Below, in pieces: positions 25,627 to 34,370 of a stretch of 64,000 nt of DNA. The stretch covers positions 210,858-274,857 of the forward strand of contig NZ_WTUY01000004.1 of assembly GCF_009882945.1 (NCBI RefSeq), given 5' to 3'. The stretch comes from Alcanivorax sp. DP30 (GTDB lineage: Bacteria; Pseudomonadota; Gammaproteobacteria; Pseudomonadales; Alcanivoracaceae). Each line of letters opens with the position of its first letter. Position 1 is the first letter of the stretch. The position numbers were made by a program, and so were the translations under genes. The notes beneath the pieces were generated by a model. It did not search any database, was not told where the DNA came from, and worked only from the letters and a program-made list of their open reading frames with translations.

Positions 25627-27516
25627 TTACTCGTTTGACACCTGGACTTCGTAAACGGCGGTGGAGCCACTCACTTCGTGACCGACCACCAACAGCGGCT
25701 CACCAGTGGGTGAATCTTCCCCGCTGATAAAGACCAGACCTTCCGGACCCAGATCCCCATAGCCATCCAGGTTGCCCGCGTCTGGATCCACATCCCAGGT
25801 ATTGCGACTGTTCAGGTAGTCCTGGAACACCGGCGATTCCGGGTTGGTAATATCATAAACCAGAATACCGCCCATGCGCTCCAGCCCCAGGAACAGGAAG
25901 GTCTGTTCGCCGATCTGGCCGATGGTCAGCCCTTCCGGTTCCGGCCCTTTGGCATCGCTGCGGCTGTCCAGGGAATCCCCTTCGTCATGGCCGGTATTGA
26001 AGTAGTCCGCACAGGCAATGGAACGATCCACACCCAGCATGCAGTCGGCGCTTGCCAGGAACTGCTCGATGGCATCGCCGCTGTCGAATACCAGCCCGCC
26101 ATTTTCGTCCCTCACGGAGAAGGAACGACCGCCGTAGCTGTACAGCTTTTCGTACATGATGCGGTCACCGCCAGCATCTTGCACACCGGCATCGGTGTAC
26201 ATCACCGGGTTACCGGATGCATCGGTCTTGTATCCAGCCGTCCAGGTAATGTTCAGGCGGCCCAGCACATCGTCTTCGCGGCAGTCACCGGGATCCCCTG
26301 CGGTAGCGCCGCAGTAGTTGAACACGGCGGGATCCAGCAGCGCGCCGGCAGCCAGATCGCGTAGCTGCGGAGGCATGTCATCGCCACAACGACGATCAAA
26401 GCCGCTGGCATGCACCAGGTGCTTGACGCGCCATTCCTCCACGAAGCCCTGGCTGGCATCCGGCTCACAAAGCACCGGCGGCGTCACGGAATCATCCGCT
26501 TCCTCACCCCAGTAGGCATCATTGTCTTCACCCCAGGCGCGGGCATCCCCTTCATTGGCGGTGACCAGATAGGTATTGCCACCCGCTGTATAGGCATGAA
26601 TGGCATCCGGCTGGTAGAGACCAACCACACCAGGCCAGGTCTTGATATTGATGATTTCATCATCATCGCTGGCATCGATACCAAAGCCTTCAACACTGCG
26701 GTCGATTTCACCCAGCGGCAGCACATCGGTCACCGTGGCACTGGCCACATCCAGTTTGGCCAGTGCATTGTTTTCCTGCAGCGCCACCCAGGCGGTTGTG
26801 CCATCGGCGGACACCGCAATGTATTCCGGCTCCAGATCCTGGGCCACGCTGGCATTGGGGCCATAAATGCGCACACCCTCCGCCTTGAGGGCATCAGCCT
26901 GGGCGTTGAAGGCAGTGAAATCGGCGGTGGCAACGCTCAGGTTTTCCAGATCGCGAATATCCACGATGCTGATGGATCCTTCCGGATCCACACTGTAATC
27001 ATCGCTGGGCTCACCTTCGTTGGCAGTCATGACCGACTCACCATTGGGGGTAAAGGTAATCATGTCCGGCTGGGCACCTACCTGGATGCTGTTGACCAGA
27101 CTCAGGTCTGATGCCTGATAGATCGCCACATACCCGTTATCGGTTTTGGGATCGGCTTCAACCGCAATGGCCACCAGACCATTCTGTACCGCCACGCTGT
27201 TCACTTCTGCACCGGCAGCAATGGCGCCTACACTGATACTGTCAACTTTCACCGGCGTAGCAGGATCGCTCAGATCCAATACGTCCAGTTCACCGGCTTC
27301 GGCATTGACCACAAACAGGCGCTGGCTGGCGGCATCATAGGCAGGAATTTCGGCCGCAGAAGCATCGAAAATGCCGGTCTTGTAGCTACCCAGCCAGTTC
27401 AGCTTGACGCTGGCGCTGGCACCGCTGTCAGTGCTGTCATCGTTCGAGTCGCCGCCGCAGGCGGTGAGAGCAGCCGCCATCACCAGGCAGCCCCCTAGTG
27501 TCGCAATACGTCGCAT
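25627..27516 (-). CDS. Choice-of-anchor I domain lipoprotein
   Basis: A 629-residue exported protein with a lipoprotein signal (VMAAALTAC, then GGDSNDDS). The body is a beta-propeller-like choice-of-anchor I domain, recognisable from YKTGIFDASAAEIPAYDAA, RLFVVNAEAGELDVLDLSDP and ANEGEPSDDYSVDPEGSISI, and from the late block GPEPEGLTIGQIGEQTFLFL. Related proteins are surface or periplasmic, sometimes fused to phosphatase or nuclease domains; none is fused here. The start at 27516 is at the beginning of the signal peptide. No clear operon partners. Confidence 0.85.
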   Translation of the reverse strand: MRRIATLGGCLVMAAALTACGGDSNDDSTDSGASASVKLNWLGSYKTGIFDASAAEIPAYDAASQRLFVVNAEAGELDVLDLSDPATPVKVDSISVGAIAAGAEVNSVAVQNGLVAIAVEADPKTDNGYVAIYQASDLSLVNSIQVGAQPDMITFTPNGESVMTANEGEPSDDYSVDPEGSISIVDIRDLENLSVATADFTAFNAQADALKAEGVRIYGPNASVAQDLEPEYIAVSADGTTAWVALQENNALAKLDVASATVTDVLPLGEIDRSVEGFGIDASDDDEIINIKTWPGVVGLYQPDAIHAYTAGGNTYLVTANEGDARAWGEDNDAYWGEEADDSVTPPVLCEPDASQGFVEEWRVKHLVHASGFDRRCGDDMPPQLRDLAAGALLDPAVFNYCGATAGDPGDCREDDVLGRLNITWTAGYKTDASGNPVMYTDAGVQDAGGDRIMYEKLYSYGGRSFSVRDENGGLVFDSGDAIEQFLASADCMLGVDRSIACADYFNTGHDEGDSLDSRSDAKGPEPEGLTIGQIGEQTFLFLGLERMGGILVYDITNPESPVFQDYLNSRNTWDVDPDAGNLDGYGDLGPEGLVFISGEDSPTGEPLLVVGHEVSGSTAVYEVQVSNE

Positions 27517-27685
27517 GGTTATCCCCACTTGTGTGCTGATGTTCGGACCGGAAAAGATGCGCGACAGTATTACTTGTGAAGTGTTGCACCAGCACGACGG
27601 AAGTTTGACGGTTTTATGGCGACGGGAAGCACTTCATGCTGCAGACATTCTCAAGGCAATGCCGTTGCTCATTTGGGCGGGGACA

Positions 27686-27717
27686 TAAAAAAACGCGGGC
27701 CTTCTCAGACCCGCGTT
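27686..27717 (-). terminator. Intrinsic terminator after the BVMO gene
   Basis: On the minus strand, a stem of AACGCGGG with CCCGCGTT is followed by seven T, shortly after the monooxygenase stop codon. Confidence 0.85.
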
Positions 27718-27745
27718 CACCGGACAAAACCAAGCCTGATTCACA

Positions 27746-29332
27746 TCAGGCGGTTTCGTAATCGTCCTCTCTGAAGTCCGCCATCTGTGCCGCGTACTGG
27801 GTAGCAAACCCCGGGTACATGGTGGCATTGAAACCGTCTTCAGTGAGGTACCAGCTCTTGCAGCCGGAATTCCAGTTGGTCTTTGCCAGACGTTTCTGAA
27901 TACTCTTGTTGTAGCGCTGCTGCACTTCTTCTTTGACGTCCAGCACCTTCAGGTTTTCCCCGATAATCTTGCGAATTCCTTTCAGGGCATACTCAAGCTG
28001 CGACTCCATATAGACCAGCGCCGAATTATGGCCAGGCCCGGAGTTTGGTCCGAAGGTCATGAACAGATTGGGGAAGCCGGCGACATTGATACTCTTGTAG
28101 GCCTGGGCACCGCCTTTCCATTGCTCACCCAGCACGCGGCCACCACGCCCTTTCACCGGGAACGGGGTACCACTGTTACTGACATCAAAGCCGGTGGCAA
28201 ACACGATGCAGTCCACCTGGTGCTCAATACCTTCCACCGTGCGCACGCCTTTCTCGCTGATGCGGGCAATGGGCCAGGTAATCAGCTTGGCATTGTCTTT
28301 CTGCAAAGCCGGGTAATAATCGTTGGACACCAGCACCCGCTTGCAGCCAATGGTGAAGTCCGGCGTCAACTGACGGCGCAGCCAGCGGTCTTTCACCTGG
28401 CGGCGCAGATGCAACTTCGCGACCCGCTCAGCGATCCGGGTCAGGGGCGAATTCCAGATCACCGCCAGCGCCATACTCTCGTGCGTCCAGTACAGCAGAT
28501 TCCGCATGGCCTGCTGGCTGGCAGGCAGTTTTTTGAACAGCAGCTTGTTCCATTCCGGCGTGGAAAAATCCGGGCGTGGCAACACCCATCCCGGCGTCCG
28601 CTGGAACACTTTGACATGCTTCGCCACGTTGACCAGCTCGGGAATAATCTGGATGCCGCTGGCGCCTGTGCCAATCACCGCCACATTCTTGCCGGTAAAG
28701 TCATAGTCGTGGTCCCAGCGTGCGCTGTGAATCTTCTTGCCTGCAAAATCATCGATGCCGGTAATGTTCGGGAAACTGCAGTTGGACAGCGGCCCCTGGG
28801 CCATGATCGCTGCCCGCCCGGCAAACCTTTCTTTCTTGTCCGTCGTCGCCGTCCAGACACCTGTCTTCTCATCAAAACTCAGGTCAGCCACGTTCTTTTC
28901 AAAACGAATGTGTTTTTCCAGATCAAACTCAGCGACAAGATGATGGATGTAGTCGAGGATTTCCTGGCTACCGGAAAAACTTCGCGACCAGTTGGGATTC
29001 GGCGCGAAGGAATAGGAATACAGATTCGAGGGGATGTCACAGGCAGCGCCCGGGTACTGGTTGTCACGCCAGGTGCCACCCACCGCGTTACCCCGCTCCA
29101 GAATAACGAAATCGTCAATACCCGCCTGCTTGAGGCGAATGGCCATCCCCAGACCGGCAAAACCGGCCCCCACAATCAATACGGACACCGGTGTCACTGC
29201 CGGAGCGCGTTTGGCCGGGGCCTTGCGCGCAGCCGCTTTTCTTGCTGTCGCAGCTTTCTTGGCGGCAGACTTTCTGCGAGCCGGCGCTTTCTTGCCCGCT
29301 GACGCTTTCTTTGCATTGCTTGATTCAGACAT
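27746..29332 (-). CDS. Baeyer-Villiger-type flavin monooxygenase with Lys/Ala-rich N-terminal tail
   Basis: A 528-residue FAD/NADPH monooxygenase. The FAD Rossmann motif GAGFAGLGM lies near residue 55 and a second nucleotide motif, GTGASGIQIIPE, near residue 220. The Baeyer-Villiger fingerprint region is FAGKKIHSARWDHD near residue 195, slightly divergent from FxGxxxHxxxWP. Such enzymes insert oxygen into ketones, or hydroxylate. Residues 1-48 are a repeated Lys/Ala/Arg tail (KKAPARRKSAAKKAATARKA), histone-H1-like and foreign to this family; it may bind DNA, RNA or an acidic lipid surface. The gene is downstream of the diiron-protein gene on the same strand, so probably TetR-controlled. Confidence 0.9.
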   Translation of the reverse strand: MSESSNAKKASAGKKAPARRKSAAKKAATARKAAARKAPAKRAPAVTPVSVLIVGAGFAGLGMAIRLKQAGIDDFVILERGNAVGGTWRDNQYPGAACDIPSNLYSYSFAPNPNWSRSFSGSQEILDYIHHLVAEFDLEKHIRFEKNVADLSFDEKTGVWTATTDKKERFAGRAAIMAQGPLSNCSFPNITGIDDFAGKKIHSARWDHDYDFTGKNVAVIGTGASGIQIIPELVNVAKHVKVFQRTPGWVLPRPDFSTPEWNKLLFKKLPASQQAMRNLLYWTHESMALAVIWNSPLTRIAERVAKLHLRRQVKDRWLRRQLTPDFTIGCKRVLVSNDYYPALQKDNAKLITWPIARISEKGVRTVEGIEHQVDCIVFATGFDVSNSGTPFPVKGRGGRVLGEQWKGGAQAYKSINVAGFPNLFMTFGPNSGPGHNSALVYMESQLEYALKGIRKIIGENLKVLDVKEEVQQRYNKSIQKRLAKTNWNSGCKSWYLTEDGFNATMYPGFATQYAAQMADFREDDYETA

Positions 29333-29359
29333 ACGGATTCGCTCTTGCTCTTTTCACGA

Positions 29360-29396
29360 CAGGGCAGGGGGCGGATTACCTCAGCCCCCTGCCCTG
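29360..29396 (-). promoter_or_regulatory. Strong hairpin inside the diiron-BVMO operon
   Basis: Twelve- to thirteen-base GC-rich arms (29360-29372 and 29384-29396) with a loop of about eleven bases, and no T-run. It may partly terminate, or stabilise the upstream message, setting different levels of the two proteins. Confidence 0.5.
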
Positions 29397-29414
29397 CTTT
29401 CCACTCAGCCGTAA

Positions 29415-30347
29415 TTAACGGGTAGCCACGGGCTCGTAAGTGAGCTCTTTCACCCATGACGGAACAGCGGGCAAGGCCTTACGGGGCACCAAACCGGTGA
29501 TCTTGACCAGCGCATCCACCGGTACGTGATAAGCCTTGTTGCTGCGATTGGTGACCCAGCGACCGTGCTGCTTAATCAGCTGGAACCACGGGTTGCGGCG
29601 GCCCTCTTCCGTCCGCCCACCGATGCGCTCGAACTTCTGCATGGCCTTGTAGAGTTTTTCTTCCGGCAAACCCATGGCAATCACGTTATCGCGCATCTTG
29701 TTAAGCAAGGGCATATAGGACGCGATACCCAGGATCAGACGGGGATCCATTACCCGGGCCATCATCTGTACCATCTTGATGTAGGACGCACTGCGGCCCT
29801 GCATTTCCATCACGGTAAAGCCCACACCCAGATGGCGGGACTCATCATCATTGATCTTTTCAAACGCCTGATGACACACCGGATCCTCAACGGTTTCCAG
29901 CAGGAAGGTGCACAGGGCGCCGTCCAGGGCGATTTCCAGCATGGGTACCACCGTGCCCAGTACATACACCGGCATTTCATCGGCAAAGCGGTCCAGCCAC
30001 TCGATCACGATGCGCAGGTTCACGTTCGGCTCGGGAATCTCATCGCCGTCCAGCATGCCCCAGCGACGCATCAATGCCATTTCCGCATTGGCGTGGCGCT
30101 GCTCTTCCGCATGGAAATAGCTGTAGATTTCGCGCAGGGTGTCGGTAGGCGCCTTTTTGGACAAGGCGGCAAAGGCGCGCGCACCTACATGTTCAATCCA
30201 CATCAGGTCGGCCATGAATTCCTTTAGCTTGGGCCACTGCTCTTCCGTGATCAGCTCCGCACCGGGCGCATCCCAGTCAATATCCGACAGGGCCCACTGG
30301 GTGCTTTTGATTTTTTCCAGCATTTTGTCCAGATCGATGGAAGCCAT
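29415..30347 (-). CDS. Ferritin-like diiron protein, probable oxygenase
   Basis: A 310-residue, all-helical protein with spaced carboxylate/histidine iron ligands: WIEHVGARAF, FHAEEQRHANAEMA, MLEIALDGAL and INDDESRHLGVGF. Two E-x-x-H type motifs plus two single glutamates are the pattern of ferritin-like diiron oxygenases. I cannot place it in AurF or another named family with certainty. The ATG at 30347 has a GGGAGAGA box. It heads a two-gene unit with the Baeyer-Villiger-type enzyme and is divergent from a tetR gene, which suggests a joint oxidative step on an alkyl or ketone substrate (inference). Confidence 0.75.
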   Translation of the reverse strand: MASIDLDKMLEKIKSTQWALSDIDWDAPGAELITEEQWPKLKEFMADLMWIEHVGARAFAALSKKAPTDTLREIYSYFHAEEQRHANAEMALMRRWGMLDGDEIPEPNVNLRIVIEWLDRFADEMPVYVLGTVVPMLEIALDGALCTFLLETVEDPVCHQAFEKINDDESRHLGVGFTVMEMQGRSASYIKMVQMMARVMDPRLILGIASYMPLLNKMRDNVIAMGLPEEKLYKAMQKFERIGGRTEEGRRNPWFQLIKQHGRWVTNRSNKAYHVPVDALVKITGLVPRKALPAVPSWVKELTYEPVATR

Positions 30348-30403
30348 GATTGTCTCTCCCTTAAACCGATATTCGCGCTTGCGCATGCAGGCGGATTAAT
30401 GTC

Positions 30404-30417
30404 ACATTGCACAATGT
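30404..30417. promoter_or_regulatory. Candidate TetR operator, diiron/tetR divergent region
   Basis: ACATTG-CA-CAATGT, a perfect 14-base palindrome midway between the diiron gene and the tetR gene, about 57 and 44 bases from their starts. A close variant occurs upstream of almA (33348-33361). Confidence 0.65.
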
Positions 30418-30460
30418 TAAGATAAAGCGAATGCTCGTTCGGTTTCAATTCGGATATCTC

Positions 30461-31072
30461 ATGGCCAGAAAACCCAAACAACAACGCTCCAAAGCCACCG
30501 TGGATGCCATCATCCAGGCCACCATGATGGCCATCGCCGAGCATGGCCCGGCCGCTATCACCGCCCGCCAAATCGCTGAAACGGCGGGGATTGGCGTGGG
30601 CTCACTGTATGAATACTTCGAGGACAAGGACGCCATCATTCATGCCGCCAGCGTGCGCTTCGTGGACGACACCGTGGCCATGATCAAGCCTCTGGTCCCC
30701 GAGCTGGTCCAGATGGATATTCGCAGCGCCATCAAAATGTTGCTGTTCAGGTTTCGGGATTTCCTGGAAGAGAATAACCAGCTCTATCTGAAGTGCGCTC
30801 GTCACGCCTTTACCATGGACATGGTGGTCTATCAGGAGCCGGTAAACCGGGCACTGATGGATTTTTTTACCCAGTATCTGATGCACCACCCGGAGCTGCT
30901 CAAGCTCCCCAACATCCCCACTGTGGCCTACTTCTATATCAACGGCGGTGTGTTCACCGTGGTCCGCCATCTGTGTGAAGAAAAACCCATGCAGACCTTC
31001 GAAGAGTTGACCGAGGTGTTTGGTGACGTGCTGGCCAGTTACACCGAGCACAAGCTGACAACGATGCGCTAA
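30461..31072 (+). CDS. TetR-family transcriptional regulator
   Basis: A 203-residue regulator. The N-terminal helix-turn-helix is canonical (ATVDAIIQATMMAIAEHG, then ITARQIAETAGIGVGSLYEYF). The C-terminal helical domain presumably binds a hydrophobic ligand. The ATG at 30461 gives the usual TetR start (MARKPKQQRSKA); a longer frame adds 18 residues overlapping the operator region. It is divergent from the diiron-BVMO unit with a palindromic operator between them, and by the second copy of this palindrome it probably also controls almA, making it the likely repressor of this oxidation module. Confidence 0.92.
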   Translation: MARKPKQQRSKATVDAIIQATMMAIAEHGPAAITARQIAETAGIGVGSLYEYFEDKDAIIHAASVRFVDDTVAMIKPLVPELVQMDIRSAIKMLLFRFRDFLEENNQLYLKCARHAFTMDMVVYQEPVNRALMDFFTQYLMHHPELLKLPNIPTVAYFYINGGVFTVVRHLCEEKPMQTFEELTEVFGDVLASYTEHKLTTMR

Positions 31073-31091
31073 CCACAGGCAGGCAGATGCG

Positions 31092-31586
31092 ATGAAAACT
31101 CCCAACCCGTCTTCCCCGACCCCCAATGCCTCGCAAGGGCCCATCCCGAACCTGGCGGACTGGCGCTTTAACCGCTATCTGACCATGCAGCTGATGCCGC
31201 TGTTTTACCTGTTGCTGATTCTGGGCGCGCTGGTGGTAGTGGTTGGCATCGTCGGCATCTGCTTCTGGTTTTCCATGCTGGCCGGCATCATTGCCGCGCT
31301 CATCGCACCGCTTGCGTTTCTGGTTATCGTGGCGGTAATCCGCGCAGCGCTGGAATACCTGATCATGGCCCACCGCATCATGCGGATTATCGAGCGCATG
31401 GATGCACTGCCTGATCAGGTCGCCGACCTCTCCGTGCGCGTCGACGGCATTACCGACCATGTGGATTTACTCAACAGCCATGTCCACGACATTCATGAAA
31501 CCCTGATGCACGTGCAGCCACTGCTACGCTCGGCGGGCCTGCCCAGCCGACTGATCAATGCCTTGCGTCCACCGGGAAAACGCTGA
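31092..31586 (+). CDS. DUF4282-like small membrane protein
   Basis: A 164-residue protein: a Pro/Ser-rich N-terminal tail, two adjacent membrane helices (about residues 36-90) and a C-terminal helical, possibly coiled-coil, segment (MDALPDQVADLSVRVDGITD). The central part resembles DUF4282, a family of unknown role, but the assignment is from memory of its pattern. It follows tetR by 19 bases on the same strand and is probably co-transcribed, ending at the terminator near 31.75 kb. Confidence 0.65.
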   Translation: MKTPNPSSPTPNASQGPIPNLADWRFNRYLTMQLMPLFYLLLILGALVVVVGIVGICFWFSMLAGIIAALIAPLAFLVIVAVIRAALEYLIMAHRIMRIIERMDALPDQVADLSVRVDGITDHVDLLNSHVHDIHETLMHVQPLLRSAGLPSRLINALRPPGKR

Positions 31587-31724
31587 AAGGCAAATCGAAC
31601 GTCGAATTCGTCCAGCCCAGCCGGCCCCCACAATAAGCTCCCGTCCACGTGACCAGCCTCATGCATCTGCACTCCTGGGGAGGTAGCGGGTGTGGCCTGC
31701 TTTCCCTCTAACCCGCGATGAATC

Positions 31725-31768
31725 ACAAAAAAGGCCGCACCCGTTTCCGGATGCGGCCTATGTTTTTT
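31725..31768. terminator. Bidirectional terminator between DUF4282 gene and almA
   Basis: GGCCGCA and TGCGGCC arms with a GC-rich loop, six A on the left and six T on the right, serving both convergent transcripts. Confidence 0.85.
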
Positions 31769-31798
31769 CTCGCAGCTCGAAGCTGGTAGCTCGCGGCG
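31769..31798. repeat. Heptad array (GAGCTNN type) abutting the almA stop codon
   Basis: AGCTCGA, AGCTGGT and AGCTCGC units in a row directly next to the almA stop codon. Same family as the tracts at 22.6, 36.2-36.5, 42.5 and 42.9 kb. Confidence 0.6.
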
Positions 31799-33298
31799 TT
31801 AAGCCCCGAGCAGCGACGCTACCAGCCCTTTCTTTTTCACCGGCTGGTAATCACTGAATTCCAGCACATCATCTTCCACGCTGCCGTATCGCAGACGCGG
31901 CAGATCGTAGAAGTAGTTCTGCACAACCTGCCATGGCGCCCGGGTACCCTGGCGCGGCAATTCGTTGTTGGCGCGCTGGATATAACCGGATTGCATGCCG
32001 AGGAAGTTGCCCTCGTCCTGGCAATCTTCCTTGTCCCGCGGAATCACGGTCTGGGCGCCCGTCTTGTCCATATGGTTCAGCACACGACAGACATACTCAC
32101 AGACCAGGTCCGCCTTGAGGGTCCAGGAGGAGTTGGTGTAGCCGAAGATCATGGCCATGTTGGGCACATCCTTCAGCATCGACCCCTTGTAGACCATGGT
32201 CTCGTTGGGATGTACCGGCTTGCCATCCACCGTCCCCTGAATGCCGCCCAGCATCTGGATGTTCAGGCCGGTGGCGGTAATGATGATATCCGCCTCCAGC
32301 TCCTTGCCGGACTTCAACAAAATGCCGCTCTCGGTGAAACGCTCGATGTGATCGGTAACCACTTCGGATTCCCCCTTGCGCAGGCTCTTGAACAGATCAC
32401 CATTGGGCACCGCACAGAGACGCTCATCCCAGGGGTTGTAGCTGGGACGGAAATGGGACATGTCAAAATCATCCCCCAGCTGACGTCGGGCAGCGGCCAA
32501 CAAGGCGCGACGCACCAGTTTCGGACGCTGCTTGGCCAGCTTGAACACCATCCGCTGGATACCGATATTGCGCGCCCGCCCAAGACGGTACACCGCCATG
32601 TCAGGCAGAAAACGACGCAGCCCTTCTGAAATGGGATCCACTTCAGGCACGGTGGCCACATAGGTGGGCGAGCGCTGCAGCATGGTCACTTTCGCCCCTT
32701 TGGAGGCCATGGCAGGCACCAGGGTAACGGCGGTGGCGCCGGAGCCAATCACTACCACTTTCTTGCCTTCGTACTGAAGATCTTCCGGCCAGTGCTGCGG
32801 GTGAATGATCTCGCCCTTGAAGGTTTCCTCGCCGGGGAAATCCGGACGGTAACCCTGATCGTAGTTGTAGTAACCCGTGCAGGAGAACAGGAAGTTGGCA
32901 GAGAAATGTTCCTTCTCGCCAGTTTGCTCATTGGTGGTTTCCACGGTCCAGCACTTGTCGTCGCTGGACCAGTTGGCGTTAATCACCTTGCGGCCAAAGC
33001 GGATGTGTCGGGTCACTCCGTTTTCCCTGGCCGTGTCTTCCACGTACTCACGGATGGAAGCGCCATCCGCCAGCACCTTGGACTGGGTCCAGGGCTTGAA
33101 GCTGTAGCCAAGGGTGAACATGTCGGAGTCAGACCGAATGCCTGGGTATTTGAACAGATCCCAGGTGCCACCGATGCGCTCACGGCGCTCAAGAATGGCA
33201 TAGGTACGATTGGGGCACTTGCGGGTCAGGTGCACCGCGGCGTCGATGCCGGACAGGCCGGCCCCGATGATCAGGACATCAAAATGGTTATTGGACAT
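31799..33298 (-). CDS. almA: AlmA-type flavin monooxygenase for long-chain alkanes
   Basis: A 499-residue FAD/NADPH monooxygenase. It begins with the FAD motif GAGLSGIDAAVHL, carries GSGATAVTLVPAMASKGA as the second nucleotide motif, and has a perfect Baeyer-Villiger fingerprint, FKGEIIHPQHWP (about residues 160-171). Blocks such as GGTWDLFKYPGIRSDSDM and SYNPWDERLCAVPNGDLFK closely match Acinetobacter AlmA, which is needed for growth on alkanes longer than about C32; EthA-type enzymes are the nearest alternative. It is monocistronic, with a TetR-like palindrome about 50 bases upstream of the start. Together with the two AlkB enzymes it would extend the chain-length range. Confidence 0.88.
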   Translation of the reverse strand: MSNNHFDVLIIGAGLSGIDAAVHLTRKCPNRTYAILERRERIGGTWDLFKYPGIRSDSDMFTLGYSFKPWTQSKVLADGASIREYVEDTARENGVTRHIRFGRKVINANWSSDDKCWTVETTNEQTGEKEHFSANFLFSCTGYYNYDQGYRPDFPGEETFKGEIIHPQHWPEDLQYEGKKVVVIGSGATAVTLVPAMASKGAKVTMLQRSPTYVATVPEVDPISEGLRRFLPDMAVYRLGRARNIGIQRMVFKLAKQRPKLVRRALLAAARRQLGDDFDMSHFRPSYNPWDERLCAVPNGDLFKSLRKGESEVVTDHIERFTESGILLKSGKELEADIIITATGLNIQMLGGIQGTVDGKPVHPNETMVYKGSMLKDVPNMAMIFGYTNSSWTLKADLVCEYVCRVLNHMDKTGAQTVIPRDKEDCQDEGNFLGMQSGYIQRANNELPRQGTRAPWQVVQNYFYDLPRLRYGSVEDDVLEFSDYQPVKKKGLVASLLGA

Positions 33299-33347
33299 TA
33301 TTCGTTACCTCCGACAGCACGCTGCCTGGTCACAGCGGCAAACACTT

Positions 33348-33361
33348 ACATTGAGCAATGG
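33348..33361. promoter_or_regulatory. Candidate TetR operator upstream of almA
   Basis: ACATTG-AG-CAATGG, matching the operator-like palindrome at 30404 except for the two central bases and the last base. It lies about 50 bases upstream of the almA start codon, within the expected promoter. Confidence 0.55.
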
Positions 33362-33550
33362 CACAATGATCTGAGCTAGAGAATAGACGTACCGGCGGGT
33401 AGGGAAAAGGCCAGAATGGGCCGATTATTGGCCGTAGAGCCGAAAAAAACTGCCGCTGCAGACCTGTGGAATGGCCCAGTGGGCAGAATGTATGGGCTGG
33501 AGAGAGCGGCTCAGCCGGGAAGCGATCACCTTACTGTTGTCTGACAATGC

Positions 33551-33889
33551 TCAATAGCGCCCGCCATGGCGTTCCAGACAGTCCATCTTGTTGGCAGGAA
33601 TCATGTACTCCAGCAAACGCCGCTGGCTGCCATACTCCGGGTAGGCCCATTGGCGACGGTCATTGGCCACACGTCGTGGCTGGTAGCTCAGCCCTCGCTC
33701 CCGCAGCAACTTGTCCATCAACGCTTCGCGCTGGTCGTCGCCCAGCTGCCGACCCATTTCTCGTACGCAATCTTCATAACCGGCAATCAGAGCGAACTGC
33801 TCCAGAGAGTAGTGGAAGTTGCCGGCTGCCATCGCCGCTGCAGGCGACAGCAACAGCAACGCCCCCAATGCGGCCATTCGCTTGTTCAC
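33551..33889 (-). CDS. Small exported protein of unknown function
   Basis: A 112-residue protein with a signal peptide (MAALGALLLLSPAAAMA) and a mature ~90-residue helical, Arg/Glu-rich domain with two cysteines (DCVREM and MDCLERH), probably a periplasmic disulphide. I do not recognise the family. The GTG at 33889 preceded by GGAGGG is the best start; an upstream ATG would interrupt the signal peptide layout. It stands alone in a 0.8 kb gap between almA and the small membrane gene. Confidence 0.6.
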   Translation of the reverse strand: MNKRMAALGALLLLSPAAAMAAGNFHYSLEQFALIAGYEDCVREMGRQLGDDQREALMDKLLRERGLSYQPRRVANDRRQWAYPEYGSQRRLLEYMIPANKMDCLERHGGRY

Positions 33890-34104
33890 TGTACCGCCCT
33901 CCATACGCAACGAATGTCGCATTGCAAGCCATTAATAATAAAGAAGTTTCATAAAAAATGCGGCACGTTCGAACCAAGTTCAGCCTGCACTTTCCTTTTT
34001 GTGAAGCCTGCCACACTGACAGAATTTTACATTATGCATACTGCATCCGGCATTTCGGGAGGGGCTGGATTACCTGCCTGACAAATAATAACAAGGGGAT
34101 TGAG

Positions 34105-34347
34105 ATGCAGGCTTTAACAGAACTTTGGCACACCCTGGGCGACCACCCCTGGTTGGGCATGCCCTTCCTGTACGCACTGCTGTTCGCCATGTTGTTGTGG
34201 ACCGGGCGCATTCGTCACCCGGCGGCCATCAATGTGGTTGCCATCGGATTGATCCTTCCCTGCATCAATCTGGGAGTCATTGCCACTGGCATCATGTTAT
34301 CCACTGGTCGTTTGCAGGTGGCCATGGGCGAACTGATGCCTTTCTGA
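34105..34347 (+). CDS. Small hydrophobic membrane protein
   Basis: An 80-residue protein with two predicted membrane helices (about residues 20-35 and 43-68), and no recognised domain. The ATG at 34105 has an AAGGGG box nine bases upstream; a longer frame in the same phase lacks one. Convergent with the hydrolase gene, ending 23 bases before its stop. Confidence 0.6.
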   Translation: MQALTELWHTLGDHPWLGMPFLYALLFAMLLWTGRIRHPAAINVVAIGLILPCINLGVIATGIMLSTGRLQVAMGELMPF

Positions 34348-34370
34348 GCACAGTTCCTGCACGTCCTCCC

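Noticed and set aside
28028-29302. 424-codon plus-strand frame across the first Baeyer-Villiger-type gene
   Set aside because: The minus strand has FAD and NADP motifs throughout; the plus frame has none and no start signal.
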